Shown here: in pieces, positions 12,386 to 23,331 of the stretch | Position numbering within the stretch: position 1 is the stretch's first letter | Layout of the letters: each line of letters starts with the position of its first letter | Notes under the pieces: model-generated | Seen by the model: the letters and a program-made list of their open reading frames with translations, nothing else | What the model was told of the DNA's origin: nothing | Databases searched by the model: none | Translations under genes and position numbers: made by a program | DNA from: Anastatus disparis | Taxonomy: Eukaryota > Arthropoda > Insecta > Hymenoptera > Eupelmidae | DNA length: 64,000 nt | Reading direction: 5' to 3' | Assembly (NCBI GenBank): GCA_017163975.1 | Contig: JAFFSR010000264.1 | Location: forward strand, 2,480,001 to 2,544,000

Positions 12386-12569
12386 CTTGTTATAGTATAT
12401 TATGCACCAAAATACAAAACAACGTTTAGAAAAATGCATCAAAACTTTCTTACATTACAAAAGTCTATTTATGTACAAGTTACTAAAAATCAAAAAAAGA
12501 AGATTAAAAATTCATTGACAATAATTTCCATACACGGAGAATAATTCTATCGTAATGATTACTCTTTTA

Positions 12570-13306
12570 TATCGACGGTGGCTACGAAAACAATCACAAC
12601 TGAGTAATTGACTACGAAAAAAAACACATCTCCAAAAGTGCGACGCAAAAAGAACACATCTCCAAAATTGTGACGCAAAAAAAAAACATTTCAAAAGTGC
12701 AACGCAAAAAAAACACATCTCCAAAAGTGCAACGCAAAAAAAACACATCTCCAAAAGTGGCGGCGAAGAAAAACACACCTTCAAAAGTGCGGCGAAGAAA
12801 AACACATCTTCAAAAGTGGCGGCGAAGAAAAACACACCTTCAAAAGTGCGGGGAAGAAAAACACATCTTCAAAAGTGGCGTCGAAGAAAAACACACCTTC
12901 AAAAGTGCGGCGAAGAAAAACACCCTTTTTGAAAATTGTCACTGTGTTTTAAAGAGGTGTTCTTCTTCGCCGCCACTTTCGAAGGTGTGTTTTTCTTCGC
13001 CGCCACTTTTGAAGGTGTGTTTTTCTTCGCCGCCACTTTTGAAGATGTGTTTTTCTTCGCCACCACTTTTGAAGGTGTGTTTTTCTTCGCCGCCACTTTT
13101 GAAAATGTGTTTTTCTTCGCCGCACTTTTGAAGATGTGTTTTTTTTCGCCGCACTTTTGGAGATGTGTTTTTCTTCGCCGCACTTTTGGAGATGTGTTTT
13201 TTTTCGCCGCACTTTTGGAAATGTGTTTTTTTTCGCGGCACAATTTCGATGTGTTTTTTTTCGCGGCTCTTTTCATCTGTGTTTGTTTTCGTAGCCACCG
13301 TCGATA
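12570..13306. mobile_element. Foldback element made of an inverted 29-30 bp minisatellite
   Basis: The outer ends are TATCGACGGTGGCTACGAAA and its exact inverse, each flanked by TA. Inside, units of the form GCGGCGAAGAAAAACACACC followed by TTCAAAAGT are tandemly repeated in one direction up to about 12935 and in the opposite direction from about 12955. The two halves could fold into a hairpin over some 350 bp. Open frames on both strands here encode only the repeat (KKNTSPKVRR-like peptides) and are artefacts. It resembles FB-type foldback elements of flies in architecture; family assignment is inferred. Confidence 0.85.
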
Positions 13307-13308
13307 TA

Positions 13309-13666
13309 TACTGTTAAAAAAAAATATCAGAAAATTTAATGCAAAACTGGAAGCTTGCTTCTAGCTTGTGCATTAATTTACAAATCAGCATTTAAATTTA
13401 GAATTTAACACCAATTTTACTGTGATATTACACACGAATTAATAATGTACCGTAATTACAATGTATAATTGCATAAAATTTAAAGTAAAAATATAAGTTT
13501 CAGTTATGTCCTGGAAAGAAAATAAATTTTTTTTTAAGAGTATTTATATTGTATTTTGTATAAACATTACTATTTATATATTACAAATTGCTATGTATAT
13601 AGTCAACATTTTATAAAGACACGGTCACGAGCTTAAATATGAATTTTTCTTACATTTCTCTTCGTG
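13309..13666. other. AT-rich spacer between two elements
   Basis: No gene or repeat was recognised here. Confidence 0.5.
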
Positions 13667-13960
13667 CACTGAAAAAAATAGAATCTAGAACCAATGAGAA
13701 TCCGCTTGGTGGTAGAAGATTTTCGTTTTGTTTTAAGCCATAGTAAAATTCCGCTTGACTCAAGAGGAAAATCTGCTTCAATGATATCGACTTCCTTCTA
13801 ATAGATATTCTGCTACCACCTAGCAGAAATGTTTTTGAAGTAACTAAACTTTTAAAAAAATTAAATCTGCATCCACCAAGAGGAAAACTAGTATATTTTA
13901 TATAAATAATAATCTAAAAATTTCATTTGAAATTTTTTAATTTAATTTTCATTTGAAATT

Positions 13961-13967
<7 letters not shown>

Positions 13968-14026
<59 letters not shown>
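13968..14026. repeat. (AT)n microsatellite
   Basis: Uninterrupted AT dinucleotides for about 59 bp inside the CACTA remnant. Confidence 0.95.
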
Positions 14027-14027
<1 letters not shown>

Positions 14028-14159
14028 AACTACGTAACCATTAGCTTACATGTTCTTATTCATATGATTCATTAATCATTTTTAAGAAATTTATTATTAC
14101 AATAATTAATAATATATATTTACATATAAAACATAATATAATTTTTTCCATCAACAAAT

Positions 14160-15350
14160 TGAATCTTATGCATTATTTCCTCGCTGTACAATTCTTTAAA
14201 ACAGCATGTAACATATTCATTTTCCGTTTCTATCCAATGCGCATGAACATGCTCATTGAAACCTAAAGAATGCCATTTTTTACATATTAAATAAATATTT
14301 TCATTTTCATCATGTTTAAATATATAAATTATTTCTACGAAAACAGGTAGAACATCAATATTTTCCCAACATAAAAAGAGACCTTGTTTAAATACGATTC
14401 CGTTTTCCTCAAACTATTTTAATATAAACGTCACAATATTAAATCAAAGTATTTTAATATCAACGTTATTTCGAGAATTAAAAGTTGATTTGAATTTTCG
14501 AAATCTAGGTAAAGAACTCAAAGATTGTGTCTTTAAAGGTCCATAAACAATGTTTTTTTTAAATTGAATTCTTAACCACAAAAGTATAAGCAAGAGATAA
14601 TTGATTTTTTTTACATAAAGATAGAGGTGAATTAACTTTATTTTTTGAGAATCTACCGTAAGAAATAAAAACTCTATGTTTTGCTTGAAAGCGCATACAC
14701 CAAGTATTAATTATTGGTCCTATCTTTATAAATCTACGTAATGTAATAAGTAATGGTGTTTCGGTTTCAAAGGATCGTTTGAAAATAATTCTAATCTTAA
14801 ATCTAAATATTCTTTTATCAATGATTTTAAATACGGTAGCAGCTCAATTTGAATTTGTTTTGAGAAAATTATATCTACAATTTCTCTCATTATTAAAAAC
14901 CATTTCCAGCTTTCTGTATCTTCTGGTATAAGATCACCCATTAACAACGGTAAATACAAAATTAAAGTAAGCATTTTCGAAGCGTACATATTTACACTAT
15001 TGTTAATTAAATGAGCCTCTGTTATTGGACGAGGTCTCTCATTTTCATGCGTGCCGTTATTAAAATTGTTAATTCTAGAATTAATTGTTTCTAATGTAAT
15101 ACCTGTTACTTCTATTATATTTTTAAATAATAAAGACATATCATATCTGAGAACATCATTCAAATGTCATACATAATATCTGCACTCATATTCTCAGTAA
15201 CATGATAATTATCTAAAATATTAAAAATACATTCTGATGTAACGAATTCTAAATTATGTAAATACCAAGGTAAATACATTCTGATGTAAAAAATTTCTGT
15301 GTGATTTTTATTAATAAATATATATCCTCTAAATTCTAATAGTATTCTTC
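14160..15350 (-). pseudogene. CACTA-type transposase, C-terminal part, broken
   Basis: Minus-strand translation gives three hallmarks of the animal EnSpm/CACTA transposase-associated protein in order: a DIMYDI...VLRYDMSLLF segment near 15170, KPKHHYLLHY near 14740, and GPIINTWCMRFQAKHR near 14700. Frame breaks separate the first block from the second and the second from the third. The largest open block (15163-14726) has no ATG at its left edge. Downstream blocks (FVVKNSI, then FVEIIYIFKHDENE and WHSLGFNEHVHAHW) continue the same protein in pieces. The gene cannot make a full protein. Confidence 0.7.
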
Positions 15351-15505
15351 TTGAAGATAGAGGATTTTCTGCTAGAACCTAGATTACTGCGATTTTGCAG
15401 GATCGCAGGATGATTACAGTTATTAAGTACTAGATTTCTATTTGATTCAAGAACTAAGGATCATATAAATTTTTCCTCTTACTCCTAGATTCTATTTTTT
15501 CAGTG

Positions 15506-16199
15506 TGGAAGTTAATTTTAAAATTTTTCATCCTCATTTTCGATTTTTTATAACTTTTGAACAAATATCTTTTTTTAACGTTATATGGCTTTTAGGAACT
15601 TATATCCCAATCACATTATAAAAATCTATTCTCTTTAACTTCCAAAAGTTTATCACAATATAAAAATAAGGTTTTAATGGTGTAAATTTCAAAACAATTA
15701 ACCTTTTCTAAATTGCATTATAGAACTATTAAATGTCAGTTCAGAACAAATTGACGTTTTTATTGAAATTTAAACATTTTGTTGCTCTATTTTCTAATTG
15801 TAAATCGTTTTTTTATTTAGATCACTTATTAATAACACTGTTTTTAAATCGTGATAAACATTTGAAAGTATTCTTCAAATAATTGATTTTATGATATCAC
15901 TGGAATATAACTACCTTCATTAAAGCATTTTCCTTAAATTTTGTTTGTTATCTTGGCCGGTTATTTAAATACGACATATGATAACAGCTACATCTTTTTT
16001 AATATTTTAAAACAATAAAAAAATGTATTAAAATCCCTAACACTGTAAATGTGACTAATTTTCTAATTTTTTTTATGTAACAAAACATTTTTCCCAGTAT
16101 CAACAAAATTCCTGACTCAGAGTCGCAATTCTTTCCTAGTAAGCTTAACAGTGAAATTTTCCATCTGTTGTTGCCATTAATGAATATTAACATTCAATA
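15506..16199. other. AT-rich stretch, no gene seen
   Basis: No feature is recognised between the CACTA remnant and the satellite array; the short open frames are unconvincing. Confidence 0.5.
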
Positions 16200-17190
16200 G
16201 TGATCATTTAGTGCTTTATACTATGAGATAAAATAAAATAAATATTCATATTTTGTCTTTTTATTAACATGCAGTATATTTTCAAGATTATTTAATATTT
16301 TTATTCCGATTTGAAAACTATTACATTTCTGTTGTCAATAGTTTCATTTTTTAAATCAGTTTGTCGTATGATCAAGGACTCAATTATGCAAAAATTTATT
16401 TTCTTTCTAAATTTATTTTTACAATTCAAAGGTTAATGTTTAATTCTCAACAATAATATTTTTTATGTTTATTTTTTATTATTTTATATATATATGAAAA
16501 TATTGACTACTAACATAACCATTTCGTCGATGATGAATATAAAATAATTATTCATCCACTAATCAAATATGCTACATGGGTATTTTTTACTTCTCAATAC
16601 TACGTATAATTTCTATTGTAGTGTTTTCTACATTTTCACACTATAAATATTAATATTAATAAACATGCATTTTTTAAGCATGCATTCTACACAAAACAAA
16701 GTGTAATTATTTATTTTCTTAGAGTTTTGAAATTTTCATGCAGTCGGTTATGTCATATTTTTATTCGGAAATTAAAACTGTTACATTTTTTACTCAATTA
16801 AATTTTTTTAACATTTTCATATTTGGAATCAGTATCTCTTTTTATTAATGAGTCAATCATGCAAAAAAATTTTCATCTTTTTACAATTCAAATATTATCA
16901 CTTAAATCTCAATTATTTTTTATATTGATTCCTCATTATTTTACGCATATGAAAATATTTACTATTAACAAAACAATTACGTCTATGACGAAAAGTTTAT
17001 GAATGATAATGATTATTCATTCATAAACCAAATATACTACATACCTACGTATTACTTCTCAACATTACGTATAATTTCTACTAGAGCATGTGTTCCAGTT
17101 TATGTACTTGAATTCTATACCTGAACCATTCTGTTTTTTCTATTTAAAATGTCCGTAAAGCACAGAATTAAGTTCAGACACAGAAAGTGA

Positions 17191-17800
17191 GACTAATTAG
17201 GAGAGGGTCAGACCTCCATATCACGCATTTTGCCCGAACTTTAGGATAAGTTTTCAGGTGTCAAAATATAAAGAAAGACATAATTTTAGACCCTACTGCT
17301 CAATATTTCCCTAATTACAGACCATTAAAGAAAATCACTTAAAAAGTAACTATATTTTTACATTTTTATAATTCATCAGCATTCACAGCTACAAGCTTAA
17401 AACTTTTTTTTATCGAAAGTTGAGCTCGAATCCTTTCGAAATAGCACTCACAGTATCTCTAAATATTTTTTCCTACAGTTATAGAGTAATAAATATTAGA
17501 CCTCTATTTCTTTTTTAAAACATTAATTAATTATAAATGATGAAATTGAGTTCAATCTTTATTACGCTATTACAGTGGAAAAAAATAATATTTTGAGACA
17601 CTGTGAGTGCTATTTTGAAAGGATTTAAGCTCAGCTTTTGTTTAATCACTGATTTTCTTTCATTATCTGTAACTAGGGAAATATTGAGCATTAGTGTATA
17701 AAATTCTGGTTTTCTCCATAATTTTCCACCTGAAAACTTATCCCATAGTTTGAGCAAAATCCGTGATGGTGAGGTCTGACCCTCTCCTAGTAAGTCTAGA
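17191..17800. mobile_element. MITE family A, copy 1, complete palindrome
   Basis: TAGGAGAGGGTCAGACCTC at the left recurs inverted at the right, and the two 300-bp arms match throughout, meeting at an ATTAATTAAT centre near 17525. No ORF is present. Two shorter relatives lie at 33892-34290 and 43925-44285. The ends are not flanked by an obvious target duplication. Confidence 0.75.
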
Positions 17801-17945
17801 TATTTGAAGCATGCATTCCACACTAAATAAAGTGTAATTATTTATTTCATTTGAGTTTTGAAATTGTACTACAGTTACTTACTACAATGTTTATTAGTGA
17901 TGCATGCAATCTATAATATTTTACTACAAAATCGTTATTTATTTT

Positions 17946-17972
17946 GAATAGAGCTCCTCCGTTGCTCTATTC
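17946..17972. repeat. Short perfect hairpin in the satellite
   Basis: GAATAGAGC and GCTCTATTC form a 9-bp stem around 9 nt. No function is apparent. Confidence 0.5.
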
Positions 17973-18147
17973 TATGAGACACAACCAATTTAATATTTTT
18001 ATTTTGTCTCCCTATTAACGAATCGCATATTAAAATCCTTAGAGGATCAGCATCTTAGAAATGATAAGAATTCGTTTTGTATTTAATTAATTCACTATGA
18101 TTAAATAAACATACCTTATGGACATATTCTAAATTGGGTTTTCTATT

Positions 18148-18760
18148 TTAATTTATAGTTACCATTTCATCCTCAGAGGGAAATAAAGTCAGTCTTTTAT
18201 TTATTATAACTTCAAAAAAATGACGTCTCAACTTCTTTCTATCTTTTGACAATATTGCTTCTGATGGAGTTCCTTTTAAAACTAAATATGTTAGAAATGC
18301 TACAGCATAAAGACCACAAGAAATTTGATCAGGTTGTTCGCTTTTCATTTTTTGAAAATGATGTCTGTTTCTTTGATTTTAGGGAAACGATGTAAAATGT
18401 AATAATTTTCCTTTTCAGTTAACGTTTTCCCTTTGTGATATGATAATGAATCGTAAATGTACACTTTTTTTCATTGTAATACTACTCGCCAATGATCTGT
18501 ACAATCACCACCAATGATAGCAGCACTATGAGTTGTTTTCGATTTACAGATACAAGCAGGGTAGTTAATATATACCGCCCTTTCCACTTCTATATCACTT
18601 TCCGTTGCAACAATTCCAAGAAAAGCATCGATTGCTGGATCCTTCAGTTTTACGTTGTTCAAAATATTTGGTTTTATTTCATTTAAATCAAAATCGTACA
18701 GCTTAGTTTCGCAAAACTTTTTTACACTTGCAATGTCATGCTCGCAGTCCATTCTCTAAT
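18148..18760 (-). pseudogene. Ulp1/C48-type cysteine protease remnant of a transposon
   Basis: Minus-strand pieces contain, in order, GGDCTDHWRVVL, VYIYDSLSYHK and QPDQISCGLYAVAFLTYLV. The histidine of DHW, the aspartate of YDS and the cysteine of SCG match the catalytic triad pattern of Ulp1-like C48 peptidases, which several DNA transposon groups carry. A stop or frame break separates the His block from the Asp block and another separates the Asp block from the Cys block. It lies downstream of, and on the same strand as, the Mutator-like transposase, so it was probably part of the same element. Confidence 0.6.
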
Positions 18761-18939
18761 GTCATTATTAGCACTTACAAAAATAATCTCATCTTCTTGC
18801 TCCTTATCCTAATTATTAGAGCTTGCAAATACGTCTTCATTTTATACATTAAAAAGTACAGTATTTTCTTCATATTCTCTGTCAATATACATTTTTATTT
18901 TTTTTTCTTCACTTGTTTGCAAATTCGAAACATTTTTTC

Positions 18940-21363
18940 TTTTTTTAACATCAATTTTGGCTTCTATTGGAAGCTGTTAAATATTTTTTGCGCAATGAAT
19001 GCCAAAGATCAGATTTACTTTGATCTCGTGTCTGTTTTTCTATTTCCATACGCTTTCTTTGGTTTTCTTCCAATTCTTGAAAATGTTGTTCACGGGTTAT
19101 ATACAATTGTTTTTCGGTAAAATCCGGTTTTTCGCAATTAGATCCATAATTCTTATCAATAGTATTGTAAAAGTAATTTCGCTTCCGTCCGTGCAATGCT
19201 CTATGTTCTTTTGTTCTTAAAACTTTTAATTTACGTTTCGCTTCTGATTCTGTAACAGTATGAGGAACTGCTTTTTCTAAGCCCCTATATATTTCAGTTA
19301 AGCACTCTTGACTATTATGCTGCAAGACTGCAATCAAGACATTAGTGTTGTATTGGTTACTGCAAGCACAATTTATTCTTTTACCACCTACTTCTTTGCA
19401 AATAATATTATTAAATGACTCAACAAGATTATTTGTTACTTTATGTAACAAGCTTTCTGAATGATGACTTAAATATTTTATAGAGTCTTCTACCTTCTGA
19501 TAAAGTCCATGACTTTATAAAAAAAGAACATAATTTATCTCTTTTTCAGAAGACTCATTTTTTACTTTACAATTTAAACCTAAACTTTTGCATCTTTTAT
19601 GTTCTCCAAAAATATGACTGAGAATATTCAAAATTCGTTTTTGTAAATCTTTAACTTTTGTTTCTTGGTCTTATTCGTTGCGGCGCGTTCTCTATCTACC
19701 TCATCTATTACAGTTTGACAAATCTTTAAAATATTATTTTTTACAATATTACGCAAAGTAATAAATCCTTTTTCCTCTCGTTCTTTTTCTGTGTAATTTT
19801 TGTTACTTGCGTAACTTTCTTGCATAAATTGCGCAATAAGTGATTCGTACACTCTATTTTATGGGGAATAATTTTCAAATGACTATAAGGATTTGAATCT
19901 TGTAATTTCTTGTAAAAATTACTGTCCCCATCACCAATAAAATGCTTATAGACAAGTCCATGATCCTCTAAATTTCTATTAAACCCTTTAATTAAAGATT
20001 TGCATTCCATTTAAGTCGAAGGCCATTCCATTGGAAAATTTTTGTAACATTTGTGCTTATTTGGTTGATTTTCTACTTTTTGTGCTCTAAAACATTTCGT
20101 ACAATATTTATTTTGTATACCTATATATAAAACTTTTCCTGTTCGACTACCTAATATTGCACCGCAACCTGATAAGGAATCATATTTTGTGCCGAAGGAT
20201 CTCTTAAGCCAGCTACCATCTACTATTACTGTAATAAAAGGAATTCCATTTTGATCGACATCTCCAGCTTCGACAGCCAAACGAGATTCTTCTTTGCCTG
20301 CTTCTTTCATACTTGCAGCTGATATATTCTCTAAAAAACATAAGTTTTCTTGACAGTTTTTGAAAGTTTATAAGCTATATATGGAATATGCATAGTAGCG
20401 AATATTGCTTCCATTTGTGAATAACCTATACCTTGAGAAATTACTCCCAAAACAGAACTAGAATTTATGTCCAATACATCATCTTCGAAAGGCTCTGACC
20501 AAATTTTACTTATTTTATGACACTTTTGGCATTCAAAAGTAAATAAAGTTTTTAGGCCTCCTCTCAAATTGATTCCTCTTTTAAATTTCCAATCTTTAAA
20601 AGTACAGTTTTTACCATTATCCACCAAATTGTGCCGCAATTCCTTCCATAAATAATTAAAGTTTACTATCCTCTGACCACGAATATTACCTTCTATGATT
20701 TCTTCAAGCTTTTTAATATCTTCCCGAGATGATTTGACTTTCTTGCATTTCTTATTATTTCTTTTATTTCTTCTATGATTTCTCATTTTTTTCCTCCACA
20801 TTTTTCGCATATTTTTTCTTGCAACTTTTAACCAATGTCGTCTGTGTTCGTATTTATTTAATTCTTTTTTTATTTGAAAGTCATAAAAATAATTCATAAA
20901 AAAAGTAACTACGAAACTACAAAATAATAGGAAAATAGATATTATTGAAAATAATTTTAACCCATTCTGATAAACTTTGTTTTCTTGACATTTTTCGTCA
21001 TTTTCATTATTTTCAAAAGAAAAAGAATTAACTTTGTTAACGATAGATTTTGGTAAACTTGATTGTTTTAAAGTAACTTGCTTCAATTTATTTTTACTTC
21101 TTGAATTCGATATTATCTGACTATCATCGTTATTATTTATTCTATCATTGACTGGATCAAAATCTTCAAACAAATTACTGTCAATTTTTAATGGTTTTCT
21201 TTCTTAACCATAAATTTTTCTTCTATCTGCAGATTTTGGGGTTTTTCAATTTTATTTTTAAAATCAATTGATTCCAGCGTGTCATAATAAGTACTAGATG
21301 AATTATCGTTATGACATTCTAAGAACATATCATTTAATTCCTTTTTCTTAAATTTTATAAATT
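18940..21363 (-). pseudogene. Mutator-like transposase with YqaJ-like start, broken
   Basis: Starting near 21363 the minus strand encodes a polar N-terminal region with a hydrophobic segment, then WKFKRGINLRGG, a zinc pair (FECQKCHK), SSVLGVISQGIGYSQMEAIF, VDGSWLKRSFGTKYDSLSGC, KYCTKCFRA and LVYKHFIGDGDSNFYKKL, then EIECTNHLLRN-like and NLVESFNNIICKEVGGKRIN. These are the blocks of the insect Mutator-like transposase domain (PF20700-type), with acidic residues in VDGSW and IGDGDS as candidate catalytic positions. The tail WHSLRKKYLTASN resembles the start of a YqaJ nuclease. At least five frame breaks or stops interrupt it. No terminal inverted repeats were found. Confidence 0.7.
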
Positions 21364-21480
21364 TTAAATGAACAATTAGATTTATACGTCAACTATAAAT
21401 GTTATTACCAAATAGCCAAAGGTAACCCCTCCCGAAATTTTGAAAGGAACAAAATGAGCCCAGATACATTAAAATCGGAT

Positions 21481-22413
21481 GAAAATATTTGTAAGATTTG
21501 GAATAAAAAACTTACAAATATTTTCATAGCTATTAAAAATTATTTTATACTTTTTAGTCGTTTTAAAAATGTGGTATTTAAAAACTTTTTTTTTATTCAA
21601 ATATTATTTTCTACTTTTTGGTCTTGTGTGTGTAAAATTTTTTTTGTTTAAAATGAAATTTTTTTTGGACAAGTCAACATTTAGACTATTTTTAGAGAAC
21701 ACGTGGCTGCATGCTGAGTTTTCCGCCATTTTGAAGATTATGACGCTATTGGAAATTCTTCTAATATATGATATTTTATCCATTGATGGACCATAAAATC
21801 GATAAAATTTAATGTGAAGACTGATAAAAACAATGGAAAATGCTGTAATTTATGTCTAATTACGATATATGACAAGTTAAAGAATTAAAAAAATTTTCAA
21901 AGATTTTTACACACCGATGTTAAAAATATATCTATATATAAAATCTTCAAATTTTCAATTTTGCAAACATCTCCGCATATAGTTGAATATATTGATATAT
22001 ACATCGATATATTCATCGGTAGAAATATATAAATTTGATTGTATTATCCAACAATGCATGCAAAAATATAATATTGAATATATCAATATATTAATATATC
22101 AATTAAAGAATTTTAAAAATTTTCGAAGATTTTTTGACACCAATGTTAAAAGTATATCTATATATAAAGTTTTCAAATTTTTAATTTTGCAAACATCTCC
22201 GCATATAATCGATATATTAATATATAAATCGGTGGAAATATATACATTTTTTTCTATAATATTGCATTGTCATCGGAATCTAAGCTATGTTTAAAATTTC
22301 AAGTCTCTAGTTCATCGGGAAGTTAGTTTTAAATCGATTACAAAATTTCACCCGGACAGACAGACATACAGACAGACAGACAGACACGAAGAGAAGCTAA
22401 TAAAAACGTGGTA
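21481..22413 (+). mobile_element. Repeat family B, copy 1 (GACA-bearing element)
   Basis: The segment is matched in inverted orientation by 29163-29890. It starts at a 15-bp perfect hairpin (GAAAATATTTGTAAG, loop, CTTACAAATATTTTC) and ends in a GACA-repeat followed by AAGCTAATAAAAACGTGGTA. Compared with the second copy it carries an internal 226-bp tandem duplication: TTGCAAACATCTCCGCATAT begins at 21961 and again at 22187. The small open frames inside are not conserved as coding. The superfamily is unknown. Confidence 0.7.
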
Positions 22414-22642
22414 AAATACACCGAAATTACAAATATTCTCAAATGCTATTTCAGAAAAGGCAAAGTTTTTTATTTATTCGGTACGGATCGCTTGGTCAGA
22501 AAAATATATACTTAAAGTTCTCTGATCTTCATGAAATTTTCATACAATATTTAAGGTAGTACCGTCATGGATATGTGTCTTTAAGAACATCATCAGAAAA
22601 TGATTGATTAGTTTTTATATGATATTCATAACTAAAATGTAC

Positions 22643-22791
22643 TTTAACCTTTAGCCTGCGGGGGTGGTCGATTTATCGACCAGCAGTCAGGGTGGGGACT
22701 CTACCTGAAAAATCCAATGATCTCATGTATACATTTTGCACTTTATAAAAGGTCGTTTAGTACTAAAATTTTCCCACAGTCAAAAGGTTAA
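22643..22791. mobile_element. piggyBac-like MITE, 149 bp
   Basis: TTAACCTTTAGCCTGCGG at the left and the inverted TTAACCTTTTGACTGTGG at the right define terminal repeats flanked by TTAA, the piggyBac target. A GGTCGAT hairpin follows the left end. A 12-bp direct repeat, TAAAATGTACTT, also brackets it (22633-22644 and 22789-22800), leaving the exact target duplication ambiguous. Confidence 0.65.
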
Positions 22792-22802
22792 AATGTACTT
22801 CC

Positions 22803-22853
22803 TTTCGGCCCAGTTTTCGAGTTAACAAAGTGGCTATTTCTGTTGAGGTGGGA
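22803..22853 (+). repeat. Solitary end of MITE family C
   Basis: TCGGCCCAGTTTTCGAGTTAA followed by AAAGTGGCTATTTCTGTTG closely matches the right end of the complete element at 34328-34677. No left end was found nearby, so this is a fragment. Confidence 0.5.
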
Positions 22854-23331
22854 ATAAACTTTAATTTTCATCTTATTTGAATAAAACAAAGCTTATTTTT
22901 TTCCTTAGAAAATTACAGGGGAAGTTACCGATAGAATTCGATTTACAGTTTGAACGTATAATACAATTATTTTAAAAAAATTGTTTTTATAAACAATTAA
23001 ATTTTTGTTTACTGTAAGCGTTATCACTTCAATTCCACTGGTAACTCTTCCTGGAATAGTCTAGGCGCCCAGAGTGTTTCGTATGAAGTTAGAGGTCCCA
23101 CCAAGCAAGTAGGTGATTTATATGTATTTGAGCCGCTGAATCCGAATTTGCAACTTGCTTTTCACGCAAGTGGTCGAGTAATTTGTTATAAACAAATTAA
23201 TTGTTTAAATGGCTATAGTTTATAAACTACAATAGATGCAGTAATTTTCTCTGCAAAAACTTATTCTTTAATAAAAAAAAGAAAAAAAATCGTTATTGTT
23301 GCATGTCGATTCGATAACTAGAACCAGACAC
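22854..23331. other. Spacer, no gene seen
   Basis: A slightly GC-richer patch at about 23030-23180 stands out from the AT-rich background, but it has no open frame or recognisable RNA fold. Confidence 0.4.

Larger units (their letters stand above)
6319..12390 (-). mobile_element. Near-complete I-like non-LTR retrotransposon (LINE)
   Basis: The minus strand holds, 5' to 3', a GC-richer leader (about 12390-12045), an ORF1 with CCHC zinc knuckles, an ORF2 with endonuclease, reverse transcriptase and RNase H, a short 3' UTR with a hairpin, and a tail of TGTAAA repeats at 6319-6355. The combination of CCHC ORF1, apurinic-type endonuclease and downstream RNase H fits the I/LOA group rather than Jockey proper. 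A target-site duplication was not found, so the 5' boundary is approximate. All three frame breaks lie in A-runs, and the copy is otherwise full length. Confidence 0.85.
13667..15505 (-). mobile_element. EnSpm/CACTA transposon remnant with CACTG ends
   Basis: The left end CACTGAAAAAAATAGAATC and the right end CACTGAAAAAATAGAATC (inverted) match, and TG flanks both ends, giving a 2-bp target duplication as in animal CACTA elements. Subterminal stretches on both sides are also similar. Inside is the 3' part of a minus-strand transposase gene. At 1.84 kb it lacks the N-terminal catalytic half and is internally deleted. An AT microsatellite occupies 13968-14026. Confidence 0.8.
16200..18020. repeat. 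Diverged ~470-bp satellite, about three copies, split by a MITE
   Basis: Blocks recur in the same order. ACTTCTCAAYATTACGTATAA-like text is at about 16590 and 17055. GTGTAATTATTTATTT followed by GAGTTTTGAAATT is at about 16702 and 17827. CTATGAGA with TTTTGTCTCYYTATTAAC is at about 16225 and 17968. The third copy is interrupted by the inverted-repeat element at 17191-17800. Copies are 70-85% alike by eye, so the array is old. Confidence 0.6.

Noticed and set aside
12570..13306. CRISPR array
   Set aside because: Units are contiguous, reverse direction at the centre, and lack unique spacers; the genome is eukaryotic.
12512..13364. Six overlapping open frames on both strands of the foldback element
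   Set aside because: All encode the translated minisatellite (KKNTSPKV-like or FFFAATFE-like repeats) and owe their openness to the repeat.
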